Under the pieces are notes generated by a model that was not told where the DNA came from, did no database searches, and saw only the letters and a list, made by a program, of their open reading frames with translations. DNA of 29,173 nucleotides from Actinomycetes bacterium (lineage in GTDB: Bacteria; Actinomycetota; Acidimicrobiia; Acidimicrobiales; RAAP-2), in the NCBI GenBank assembly GCA_021802025.1, contig JAKABC010000004.1:1-29173 (forward strand). The letters are read 5' to 3'. Positions 7,164 through 14,628 of the stretch are shown one piece after another; the stretch's first letter is position 1, and the number at the start of each line of letters is the position of its first letter. The translations under genes and the position numbers were made by a program.

Positions 7164-8050
7164 GGGCGCTTGGGGAACTTCGAGAAGTCCGGTCGGCGGC
7201 GCTCGACGTAGGCGTTGCGTCCCTCTTGGCCCTCCTCGGACATGTAGAAGAGCATCGTCGCGTCACCGGCCAGCTGCTGGATGCCGGCCAGCCCGTCGTC
7301 GGCCGCGTTGAAGCCGCCCTTGAGCATGCGCAGCGCGATCGGCGAGAGCGTGAGGATCTGCCGGCACCAGGCCACCGTCTCGCGTTCGAGGTCGGCGAGG
7401 GGCACGACGGTGTTCACGAGACCCCAGGCGTGGGCCGTCTCGGCGTCGTACTGGCGGCAGAGGAACCAGACCTCCTTGGCCCGCTTGAGCCCGATGGTGC
7501 GCGCCAGCAGCGAGGCGCCGTAGCCACCGTCGAAGGAGCCCACGCGCGGGCCGGTCTGGCCGAAGCGCGCGTTGTCCGCGGCGATGGTGAGATCGCACAC
7601 CAGGTGCAAGACGTGGCCCCCGCCGATGGCGTACCCCGCCACCTGGGCGATGACCGGCTTGGGCAGCCGACGGATCTGCACCTGCAGGTCGAGGACGTTG
7701 AGCCGGCCGACCCCGCGCTGGGCGACCTCGTCGTCGCCCAGGTACCCGTCGGTGCCGCGGATCCGTTGATCGCCCCCCGAGCAGAACGCGTCCGGACCGG
7801 CGCCGGTGAGGATCACCACGCCGACCGAGACGTCGTCGCGGGCGCGCTCGAAGGCGTCCTCGAGCTCGAAGAGCGTCTGAGGGCGAAAGGCGTTGCGCAC
7901 TTCGGGCCGGTTGATCGTGATGCGCGCGATGCCCTCGGCCGTCTCGTAGACGATGTCGCCGTAGTCGCCGGAGCGTTCCCACGTGGGCGGCGGCGCGGCG
8001 CGCAAGGGGTCGAGCGGGTCAATCGGGGGTCCCTGAATCACGGTCGTCAT
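7160..8050 (-). CDS. menB: 1,4-dihydroxy-2-naphthoyl-CoA synthase
   Basis: This crotonase-fold enzyme closes the second ring of o-succinylbenzoyl-CoA to give DHNA-CoA. From ATG 8050 it is 296 residues. The MenB hallmark DAFCSGGDQRIRG, which distinguishes it from general enoyl-CoA hydratases, is present. So are GYAIGGGHVLHLVCDLTIAA (oxyanion hole) and GPRVGSFDGGYG. A GTG three codons upstream (8059) is less likely. ATG 8050 lies seven bases after a TAGCGT box and has no Shine-Dalgarno sequence, which points to a leaderless start. menA follows with a four-base overlap. The sulfatase gene ends 21 bases upstream. Confidence 0.97.
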   Translation of the reverse strand: MTTVIQGPPIDPLDPLRAAPPPTWERSGDYGDIVYETAEGIARITINRPEVRNAFRPQTLFELEDAFERARDDVSVGVVILTGAGPDAFCSGGDQRIRGTDGYLGDDEVAQRGVGRLNVLDLQVQIRRLPKPVIAQVAGYAIGGGHVLHLVCDLTIAADNARFGQTGPRVGSFDGGYGASLLARTIGLKRAKEVWFLCRQYDAETAHAWGLVNTVVPLADLERETVAWCRQILTLSPIALRMLKGGFNAADDGLAGIQQLAGDATMLFYMSEEGQEGRNAYVERRRPDFSKFPKRP

Positions 8051-8063
8051 GGCGTCCACGCTA
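8048..8063 (-). promoter_or_regulatory. Leaderless promoter -10 (TAGCGT) for menB-menA
   Basis: TAGCGT at 8063-8058 on the minus strand lies seven bases before the ATG at 8050. There is no Shine-Dalgarno sequence in between. The box sits in the short gap after the sulfatase stop. Confidence 0.5.
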
Positions 8064-8071
8064 CCGAAGAG

Positions 8072-9640
8072 CTAGACCGGCGCGACCAGCCGGCCCGGTG
8101 TCGCTCGCTCTCCGGGTCGTGACTCGTGCTCGGCGAGGCGCTGGTGGAGCTCAACACGCCGGGCCCGGGCCCGGGGGTCGTCGGCGAGGTTCACCCGCTG
8201 CAGGGGGTCCTCGGCGAGGTCGTAGAGCTCGGCCTCGGTGCCGTCGTGCAGCGCGCCCGGGCCGTACTCGCTGTAGAGGTGCGAGCGGGTCACGATCGTG
8301 CGCACGTGCACGTCCACCCCGAACAGGTCCGAGTCCCACTCGGTCACGGTGGCCGCGTCACTCGGCGTCGTGGCGTCGTCTCGGGGCAGCGCGTCGCCCT
8401 CGGCCCACGCGGGCCGCTCACCTCCGGCGATCTCGAGGAAGGTCGCGGCGAGCGAGACGAGGCTCACCGGAGCCGTGACGACGGCCGGCGCCACCCGGGC
8501 CGAACGGGCCGGCCGCCACACGAGGGGCAACCGCACGAGCCCGTCGACGTGGTAGGGACCCTTGAAAAGAAGTCCGAAGTCGCCCTGGAGCTCGCCGTGG
8601 TCGGTGGTGAAGATGACGTCGGTCTCCTCCCCCCAGCCCCGGGCCTCCACGACGGTGAGCACCCGCCCGATCGCCTCGTCGATGAGCTCGACCTCGACCG
8701 CGTTGAGCGCGTTGACCTCACGGACCTGGTCGGCGGTGAGCGTGGCCGGGACCCAGTGGGCCGGGGCCTCGTAGTTCGACACGACGCGCCCGTCGTACCA
8801 GAGTCGCCAGTGACGGGCTTTGGCGTCGAGGAGGCGCTCACGCTCCTCGCGCCGCTCGGGGTAGTTCGCGGGCAGGGGCACGTCGCGCCAGTCGACGCGC
8901 CGCGCGGCCTCGGCCGGCGGATCCCAGGGGTGGTGGGGGTCGGGGAAGCTCATCCAGCAGAACCAGTCCCGGGTCGGGTCCAGGCCCTCGAGCCAGGCGA
9001 TCGTGCGATCGGCGACCCACTCGGTGTGGTACCACTCGCGCGCCACGTCGTTGTAGCGCACCTGGGGCGCGCCGGTGTCCCCGCCCCCGGCGGCGTTCAC
9101 GTTGAGGTCGGCGTCGAGCACCGGGTAGAAGCCCTCGACGGCCTCGGGGTGAGTGTGGCGCAACCAGCGGGCGTAGTGGAGCGGGCCGAGCACGCCGTGG
9201 GTCGCGAGCTCCATGAGGTCGAAGCCGCGGTGCACCCCCACCCGCCCGTCGAACCAGGGCTGCTCCACGGTCGGCACGCCCAGGTTCGATAGGGCGTTCT
9301 CGACGTAGCGCCCGAAGGGGTCGAGGAACGGCTCGAAGTGGGCCTTGCCCACCAGCGCCGTGGCGTAGCCCCGGTCGTGCAGGGCCGCCGCCACCGAGGG
9401 CGCGTCGACGCGCAGGGCGACCCCGTTCATCCACGCCCCGTGGGTCGAGGGGTACTGGCCGGTCAGCATCGACGCGCGCGAGGGCATGCACACCACCGAG
9501 GTCGGCTGACAGCGTGTGTAGCGCACCCCCTCGCGCGCGAGCGCGTCCACCACCGGGGTCGAGGCGACCTGGCCCCCGTTGACCCCGAGGGTGTCGTAGC
9601 GCTGCTGGTCGGTCGTGATGAAGAGGATCTTGCGTCCCAC
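8072..9640 (-). CDS. Sulfatase family hydrolase (type I, formylglycine-dependent)
   Basis: This 522-residue enzyme of the alkaline phosphatase/sulfatase superfamily has the N-terminal metal-binding start ILFITTDQQRYDTLG. The sulfatase signature is CMPSRASMLTG, with Cys 51 in a C-X-P-S-R motif. That Cys must be converted to formylglycine by a maturase, which is not in this window. The second metal motif TTDHGELQGDFGLLFKG is present. There is no signal peptide, so it is probably cytoplasmic. The GTG start at 9640 has a strong GGAGGAG sequence and lies two bases after the SRPBCC stop, so the two genes form an operon. The substrate (sulfate ester, choline sulfate, phosphonate) cannot be read from the sequence. 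It interrupts the menaquinone genes without an obvious role in that pathway. Confidence 0.92.
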   Translation of the reverse strand: MGRKILFITTDQQRYDTLGVNGGQVASTPVVDALAREGVRYTRCQPTSVVCMPSRASMLTGQYPSTHGAWMNGVALRVDAPSVAAALHDRGYATALVGKAHFEPFLDPFGRYVENALSNLGVPTVEQPWFDGRVGVHRGFDLMELATHGVLGPLHYARWLRHTHPEAVEGFYPVLDADLNVNAAGGGDTGAPQVRYNDVAREWYHTEWVADRTIAWLEGLDPTRDWFCWMSFPDPHHPWDPPAEAARRVDWRDVPLPANYPERREERERLLDAKARHWRLWYDGRVVSNYEAPAHWVPATLTADQVREVNALNAVEVELIDEAIGRVLTVVEARGWGEETDVIFTTDHGELQGDFGLLFKGPYHVDGLVRLPLVWRPARSARVAPAVVTAPVSLVSLAATFLEIAGGERPAWAEGDALPRDDATTPSDAATVTEWDSDLFGVDVHVRTIVTRSHLYSEYGPGALHDGTEAELYDLAEDPLQRVNLADDPRARARRVELHQRLAEHESRPGERATPGRLVAPV

Positions 9641-9642
9641 GT

Positions 9643-10038
9643 CTACTCCTCCGGCGCCGCGACCTGGCGCGCGATCGCGTCGAGGGCCTCGTCGGTGGCG
9701 CCGCCGATAACCAGCGCCATGGTGTCGGGCTCGGCCGTCGTGGCGTAGACCACGAGGGTGTCGCGCGGACCCAGTTCGAACACGTCGATCGTCCCGAGGT
9801 GGAAGCGCACGAGGTCGGCCTCAAGGCGGTAGGCGAAGTGGCGCGTGCGCGCGTCGGCGGCGAGGATCCGCTCGGGCATCTCGACGCCCGTCGCGAGACG
9901 CAGGGTGCGCCGGTCGCCCTCGACCCGGGCCCCGAGGACTCCGGGGAACCACTCGGTGATCCGGCTCGGGTCGCCCACCAGCGACCACACCTGGTCGGCC
10001 GGCGCACCGATCCGGCGCTCGAAGCGGACCGAGGCCAT
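9643..10038 (-). CDS. SRPBCC (START/Bet v1-like) family protein
   Basis: This 131-residue protein has the typical polyketide cyclase/SRPBCC opening: ASVRFERRIGAPADQVWSLVGDPSRITEWFPGV. Beta strands and a C-terminal helix (TDEALDAIARQVAA) follow. Such domains form a hydrophobic ligand cavity, but the ligand and any catalysis are unknown here. ATG 10038 is preferred over an upstream start at 10053, because the extra MLVRR residues fall outside the domain. The gene is divergent from menE, with 35 bases between the starts, and is co-transcribed with the sulfatase. A TAGTAA box at 10049-10044 is a weak -10 candidate. Confidence 0.85.
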   Translation of the reverse strand: MASVRFERRIGAPADQVWSLVGDPSRITEWFPGVLGARVEGDRRTLRLATGVEMPERILAADARTRHFAYRLEADLVRFHLGTIDVFELGPRDTLVVYATTAEPDTMALVIGGATDEALDAIARQVAAPEE

Positions 10039-10061
10039 GCGCCTTACTAGCACGCGCCCCG

Positions 10062-10076
10062 TAGGCTCGCGGGGTG
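10062..10076 (+). promoter_or_regulatory. Leaderless promoter -10 (TAGGCT) for menE
   Basis: TAGGCT at 10062-10067 is followed by six bases and the GTG at 10074, with no Shine-Dalgarno sequence. Confidence 0.55.
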
Positions 10077-11183
10077 CGTGACCTCGTCGCCCTCGACCTC
10101 GCGCTGGGACCCGCCCTCGAGCGCGCCGTGGCCGAGCTGGCCGCCTCGGGCGACGCGTTCTGCGTCCTCGACCGGCGGCTCTCGCCGCGGGCGCGCGCCC
10201 TCGAGCTCGAGCGCCTCGCCCCGACCCACGTCCTCGACGAGACCGGCCGAGTCGCGCGCCCCGAGGGCCGCGGCGTCGACGACGGCGTGGGACTGGTGAT
10301 GCTGACCTCGGGTAGCAGCGGCTCGCCCAAGGCGGCCGAGCTGACCTGGGCGGCGCTCGCCCAGAGCGCGACCATCACCCAGGCGACCCTGCGCGACGAC
10401 GCGGCGCCGGCCTGGTACCCGTGCCTGCCCGCGTGCCACATCGGGGGGCTCGCCGTAGTGCTGCGCGGTGTCCTCTCGGACGCCTCCCTCGTCTGGGGCG
10501 ACCCCGAGCGGCCCGACACCGGCCCGGCGCTGGGGGCGACCCACGTCGCCCTCGTGCGCGCCCAGCTCGCCCGCTTCGACCCCTGCGAGTATCGCACCGT
10601 CTTGCTCGGGGGCGCCCGGCCGCCCCAGGCTCTGGCCGAGAACGTGGTCACCACCTGGGGCATGACCGAGACCGGCTCGGGCGTCGTCTACGACGGCGTG
10701 GCCCTGCCCGGGGTCGAGCTCGCCATCGTCGACGGGGAGCTCTGCGTGCGCAGCCCCACCCTCTTCGCGCGCTACCGGGACCGGCCCCGGCCCCGGGCCG
10801 TGGGACCCGACGGCCGCGACGACTGGTTCCCCACCGGTGACGCGGGACGACTCGACGACGGTCGGCTCACGGTCTTTGGCCGGCTGGGCTACGTCATCAA
10901 CACCGGCGGCGAGAAGGTCTGGCCCGAGGACCTCGAGACCGTGCTCGCGCGGGTCGAGGGCGTGAGCGACGTCGCGGTGACCGGCCAGGCCGACGACGAG
11001 TGGGGCGAACGGATCGTGGCGCTCGTCGTCGCCGAGCGCCGCGACCTCGACGGGACCCTGCGCGCGGTCGCCGAAGAGGCGATCGGCCCGTGGGCCAAGC
11101 CCAAGGAGATCCGCTACGTGACGGCGATCCCGCGCACCACCAGCGGCAAGGTGCGCCGGGGCGACCTCGCCCACGTGTTCTGA
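10074..11183 (+). CDS. menE: o-succinylbenzoate-CoA ligase
   Basis: This ANL-superfamily acyl-CoA ligase activates o-succinylbenzoate with ATP and CoA, the step before MenB. It has 369 residues, shorter than the 450-500 of many ligases but similar to other actinobacterial MenE. Motifs in order are the phosphate loop MLTSGSSGSPK (about residues 76-86), TTWGMTETGSG and the hinge segment WFPTGDAGRLDDGRLTVFGR. Then come VINTGGEKVWPEDLE and the C-terminal TTSGKVRRG with the catalytic Lys at about 359. Placement beside menB, menA, menH and menD supports MenE over other ligases. The GTG start is probably leaderless. The stop lies one base from the permease stop on the other strand. Confidence 0.92.
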   Translation: MRDLVALDLALGPALERAVAELAASGDAFCVLDRRLSPRARALELERLAPTHVLDETGRVARPEGRGVDDGVGLVMLTSGSSGSPKAAELTWAALAQSATITQATLRDDAAPAWYPCLPACHIGGLAVVLRGVLSDASLVWGDPERPDTGPALGATHVALVRAQLARFDPCEYRTVLLGGARPPQALAENVVTTWGMTETGSGVVYDGVALPGVELAIVDGELCVRSPTLFARYRDRPRPRAVGPDGRDDWFPTGDAGRLDDGRLTVFGRLGYVINTGGEKVWPEDLETVLARVEGVSDVAVTGQADDEWGERIVALVVAERRDLDGTLRAVAEEAIGPWAKPKEIRYVTAIPRTTSGKVRRGDLAHVF

Positions 11184-11184
11184 G

Positions 11185-12417
11185 CTATTTGAGCAGGGTC
11201 TGGCTTCGGCGAGCCAGCGAGTCCACGGTCACGGCCGCCAGGAGGACGACGCCGGTGACCACGAACTCCATCGTCGCCGAGACCTGGATCAAGACGAGGC
11301 CGTTGATGATCACCGCGAGGATGATCCCCCCCACCACCGGGTAGGTCATCTTGCCCCGCCCGCCGTAGAGGCTCGTCCCGCCGATGACCGCGGCGGCCAC
11401 CGCGTAGAGCACGACCGTCGAGTCGGTCGAGCTCGAGGAGTAGCCCCCCAGGCGCGAGACGTAGAAGAGGCCGCCGATGCCGGCCGTGAGCCCGCCGAGG
11501 AGGAAGGCGTAGACCCGGTAGCGGTCAACCGGGATGCCGGCCCGCCGGGCCGCCTCGGGATTGCCGCCGATGGCGTAGAGGTACCGCCCGAACTTGGTGC
11601 GCGCGAGGATGAACGAGTACAGCACCATCACCCCAAAGACGAGGGGCACGGCGAAGGGCATCCCCTGGATCGGGATGAACGAACCACGGTTGGCGTTAAA
11701 GACCAGGGCGAGCAAAACCCCGAAGACCGCGAGGGCGACGAGCTTGACGACGAGGCGATACAGGGGCGCGTTCACCAGCCCCGCACGCCGGCGCGCCCGC
11801 TCACGCGACAGCGCGACCGCGCCCGACACGGCCACGGTCGCCACGACGAAGACCCACGTCCAGGTGGGCGTGAGGTTGCCGTTGGTGAGGTCGCTCAGCA
11901 CCTTCTCCTGGACCGGGGCCCCGCCGCCTTGGAAGACGTGGTCGAGGATGTAGAGCAAGACGCCCTCGACGATGAAGTTGCCGGCCAGGGTGACGATGAA
12001 CGAGGGCAGCCGCAGGCGCACCACGAACAGCCCCCACAGCGCGCCGATGGCGGCCGAGACCGCGAGGGCGACGAGGAAGGCCGCCCACCACGGCCACGCG
12101 TACTGCACGTTGGTCACGATGGCGGCGATCGACCCGGCCATCCCCGCGACCCAGCCCAGCGAGAGGTCGATCTCGCCCAGGAGGAGGAGCCAGACCTCGG
12201 CCATGCCGAGGAAGACGTAGATCACGGCCTGGATGAAGAGGTTGGTGACGTTGGCCGCCGAGAGGAAGACCGAGTTGCGCACCTGGAAGTAGATGACCAG
12301 GGCGACCAGGGCGAGGAGGACCGGGACGAGTCCGAGGTCCCCGCCCACCAAAGCGCGCAGCCGTTGGCGGGAGCTGGGGGCGCCCTCGGTCTCGAGGGTG
12401 CTGGTGTCGAGGGACAT
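11185..12417 (-). CDS. Sugar ABC transporter permease (XylH/RbsC type)
   Basis: This 410-residue membrane protein of the branched-chain/ribose-type permease family has about ten to twelve hydrophobic segments. The family signature region YAIGGNPEAARRAGIPVDRYRVYAFLLGG couples to the ATPase. It is followed by GGLFYVSRLGGYSSSS and AAAVIGGTSLYGGRGKM, as in XylH and other carbohydrate importers. The larger size and the long first hydrophobic block favour the XylH branch. ATG 12417 has an AAGGA sequence five bases upstream. It is last in a binding protein-ATPase-permease operon, 19 bases after the ATPase stop. The sugar is not proven; xylose or a related pentose is the best guess. Confidence 0.92.
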   Translation of the reverse strand: MSLDTSTLETEGAPSSRQRLRALVGGDLGLVPVLLALVALVIYFQVRNSVFLSAANVTNLFIQAVIYVFLGMAEVWLLLLGEIDLSLGWVAGMAGSIAAIVTNVQYAWPWWAAFLVALAVSAAIGALWGLFVVRLRLPSFIVTLAGNFIVEGVLLYILDHVFQGGGAPVQEKVLSDLTNGNLTPTWTWVFVVATVAVSGAVALSRERARRRAGLVNAPLYRLVVKLVALAVFGVLLALVFNANRGSFIPIQGMPFAVPLVFGVMVLYSFILARTKFGRYLYAIGGNPEAARRAGIPVDRYRVYAFLLGGLTAGIGGLFYVSRLGGYSSSSTDSTVVLYAVAAAVIGGTSLYGGRGKMTYPVVGGIILAVIINGLVLIQVSATMEFVVTGVVLLAAVTVDSLARRSQTLLK

Positions 12418-12436
12418 AGGGGGTCCTTCGCCGCGG

Positions 12437-13246
12437 CTAGGCGGCGCGAGCGGTCGTGCCCGTCGTGATCAACTCGACGGCGCTGGCGGTGTCGTAGTTC
12501 GCGGCGGGCCCGCTGCTCACCAGGGTGCCCAGGTGCATCACCGCGATGCGGTCGGCCACGGCGAACACGTCGTTGAGGTTGTGGGAGATGACCAGCACCG
12601 CGATGCCGCGTGAGGCGAGCGTCGTGATGAGGTCGAGGACGTTCTTGGTCTGGGTGACGCCCAGGGCGGCCGTAGGCTCGTCCATGATCACGAGCTTCGC
12701 GTCGCGCATCACCGCGCGCGCCACGGCGATGGCCTGGCGCTGGCCGCCCGACAGGGAGCCCACCAGCTGGCGCACCGACTGAATCGTCGAGACCGAAAGG
12801 TCCGCGAGCGTCTGGCGGGTGTGTACCTCCATCGATACCTCGTCGAGGACCGACCGTCGGGTCTCCTCGTAGCCGAGGTACATGTTGGCGACGATGTCGA
12901 GGTTGTCGCACAACGCGAGGTCCTGATACACCGTGGCGATGCCGAGCTCGGCGGCCGCACGCGGGGTGTGGGTGTCGACCTTCTGGCCCAGCCAGTACTT
13001 CTCGCCCGAGGTGGGTTCGTGGATCCCGGCGATCACCTTGATGAGCGTCGACTTGCCGGCGCCGTTGTCCCCGATGAGAGCGGTCACCTGGCCGGCCGAG
13101 ATATCGAGGTCCACGTGGCGCAAGGCCTGGACGGCGCCGAAGCTCTTGGTGATAGCGCGGAGTTGCAGCAGCGGCGTCGGGTCGCCCGACGCGGCCGAGC
13201 CCGTGACGGACGGAGCGGCGCTCTCGTTCGTCACGGGCTCGGACAC
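12437..13246 (-). CDS. Sugar ABC transporter ATP-binding protein, single ABC domain
   Basis: This 269-residue ABC ATPase powers the importer encoded around it. Walker A is GDNGAGKST (residues 59-67), the Q-loop lies in TVYQDLALCDN, the signature is LSGGQ (165-169) and Walker B is LVIMDEP (185-191). The switch His is in VISHNLND. Most ribose/xylose-type ATPases (RbsA, XylG) are about 500 residues with two ABC domains. This one has a single complete domain, as in fructose-type FrcA, so it should work as a homodimer. The GTG at 13246 has no clear Shine-Dalgarno sequence; a GTG four codons later is an alternative. It begins 22 bases after the binding-protein stop. Confidence 0.93.
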   Translation of the reverse strand: MSEPVTNESAAPSVTGSAASGDPTPLLQLRAITKSFGAVQALRHVDLDISAGQVTALIGDNGAGKSTLIKVIAGIHEPTSGEKYWLGQKVDTHTPRAAAELGIATVYQDLALCDNLDIVANMYLGYEETRRSVLDEVSMEVHTRQTLADLSVSTIQSVRQLVGSLSGGQRQAIAVARAVMRDAKLVIMDEPTAALGVTQTKNVLDLITTLASRGIAVLVISHNLNDVFAVADRIAVMHLGTLVSSGPAANYDTASAVELITTGTTARAA

Positions 13247-13268
13247 GGTCGTAACTAACTAACGGGAC

Positions 13269-14501
13269 TTAGTGGATGCCGTACTTCTTGCAGTCCTGGG
13301 CGTACGTCGGGATCTTCTTGTCACCCGCGACCGCCGGACGCACCTTGGTGCACAGCGCCACCGCGTTGATGACCCCGTCGTGGATCACCGTCGACTCGAT
13401 GAGCTTGGGGGTGACCCAGGTGGCCGTCAAGAGGACCGAGGGGACCTCGCGACCCGTGGAGGGGTCCTTGGTCGTGCCGTTCACCAGCGTGCTCGGCGGG
13501 GTCTTGCCGGCGCGCAGGTACAGCGCGATGGCCGCGGCCGCCTGGGCCTCCTTCCAGATCGGCTTGTAGACGGTGCCGCACTGGTAGCCCGAGATGATGT
13601 TCTGGAAACCCGTGAGCGTCGCGTCCTGACCGGTGAAGGGCATCGTGTAGGGCTTGAGGCCCTTCTTCTGCAGGTAGGCGATGATCGGCGCGGCGTTCTC
13701 GTCGTTCGGCGTGACGACCGCGTTGATCTTCGGGTTCTGCGAGTACGCGCCCTGGAAGTCGGTCAGCGCCTGCGACGGCGTCCAGGTGCCGGTGCCGGTC
13801 TCGTTGATCGTCTTGGCGTTGCCCTTACCACCCACGCTGGCCTTGAAGCCGGCCTTGTTCAGCACCGAGTCGTAGCCCTGGGCGAAGAGCACCGCGTTGT
13901 TGTCGGTCGTGGTGCTGCCGTTCATGACGTAGACGAGTGGCTTCTTGATCTTGTAGGCCTTGATGCACGCGAGCTCGCCGCGCCCGATGAGCTGACCCAC
14001 CGCGACGTTGTTGAAGCTGACGTAGTACGGGGCCGACCCGCCCACCGTGAGGCGGTCGTAGTCGATGACCTGGACCCCGGCCTTGGCCGCGTCCTTCTCG
14101 ATCGTCACCCCGGTCGTCGAGTCCAGCGGGTCCATGATGAGCACCTTGTCACCCGCGGCGATGTCGCCCTGGGCGATGCTGATCTCGTTGGCGTCGACCC
14201 CTAGCGCGTTCTGCACGTTGAGGTCGCTCGCCGGCAGCCCCGCGTCGGTCAGGGCCGTCGTCAGGTTCGGCGCGTCGAAGTCGACGTACCGGTTCGACGA
14301 GACCTCGTCCGGCAGGATGACGCCGATGCCACCCGAACCGGCCGCGGTGATGGCCTTGAGGTTCGCCATCGTCGTGTAGTTCGAGTTGAACGACGCGGCG
14401 GACACGGTCCCCCCAGCCGACCCCACGCTCGGGATGGCCAGGGCAACGAAGGTGCCCGCCAGAGTGACGGCCGCGAGGGCCCTACCCTTTGTGAATTTCA
14501 T
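13269..14501 (-). CDS. Sugar ABC transporter periplasmic-type substrate-binding protein (XylF-like)
   Basis: This 410-residue secreted protein starts with a basic n-region and a hydrophobic signal sequence, with likely cleavage near residue 29 (GSAGG). No lipobox is visible, which is unusual for a Gram-positive binding protein. The mature part is a periplasmic-binding-protein-1-like fold. Segments resembling XylF include IGVILPDE, LIMDPLDSTTG, VQVIDYDRLTVGG, VVTPNDENAAPIIAYLQKKGL and TGQDATLTGFQNI. It should capture a sugar for the permease and single-domain ATPase that follow. ATG 14501 has a GGGGAG sequence three bases upstream, next to two hairpins in the leader. Its codon use and composition resemble the rest of the window. 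Confidence 0.93.
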   Translation of the reverse strand: MKFTKGRALAAVTLAGTFVALAIPSVGSAGGTVSAASFNSNYTTMANLKAITAAGSGGIGVILPDEVSSNRYVDFDAPNLTTALTDAGLPASDLNVQNALGVDANEISIAQGDIAAGDKVLIMDPLDSTTGVTIEKDAAKAGVQVIDYDRLTVGGSAPYYVSFNNVAVGQLIGRGELACIKAYKIKKPLVYVMNGSTTTDNNAVLFAQGYDSVLNKAGFKASVGGKGNAKTINETGTGTWTPSQALTDFQGAYSQNPKINAVVTPNDENAAPIIAYLQKKGLKPYTMPFTGQDATLTGFQNIISGYQCGTVYKPIWKEAQAAAAIALYLRAGKTPPSTLVNGTTKDPSTGREVPSVLLTATWVTPKLIESTVIHDGVINAVALCTKVRPAVAGDKKIPTYAQDCKKYGIH

Positions 14502-14508
14502 AATCTCC

Positions 14509-14540
14509 CCAACCCTTTGGTTGGCACCGCCGTTGGTGCC
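14509..14540 (-). promoter_or_regulatory. Two adjoining stem-loops in the leader of the sugar-binding-protein gene
   Basis: In the mRNA sense the leader holds GGCACC/GGTGCC (6-bp stem, 6-base loop, 14540-14523), then CCAACC/GGTTGG (6-bp stem, 4-base loop, 14524-14509). The two share two bases, so they may be alternatives. The second stem runs into the GGGGAG ribosome-binding site. Folding could therefore affect translation or mRNA stability. No known riboswitch class was recognised. Confidence 0.5.
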
Positions 14541-14556
14541 GTAACTGTGACTACTG

Positions 14557-14587
14557 CGTGAACGCCCAGAGGCGGTCGGTCGTGAAC
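14557..14587. repeat. Direct repeat of CGTGAAC upstream of the sugar operon
   Basis: CGTGAAC occurs at 14557-14563 and again at 14581-14587, 24 bases apart, in the 127-base gap between the oxidoreductase and binding-protein genes. It could be a pair of regulator half-sites. Chance is not excluded for a 7-mer. Confidence 0.3.
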
Positions 14588-14628
14588 CGTAGCAGATGGC
14601 CCACCCCGCGCGGGTCGTCGGGGTCGAC

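Noticed and set aside
14601..14620. GC palindrome CCCGCGCGGG as an operator
   Set aside because: Short GC palindromes are expected by chance at this composition, and it lies just past the oxidoreductase stop with no supporting context.
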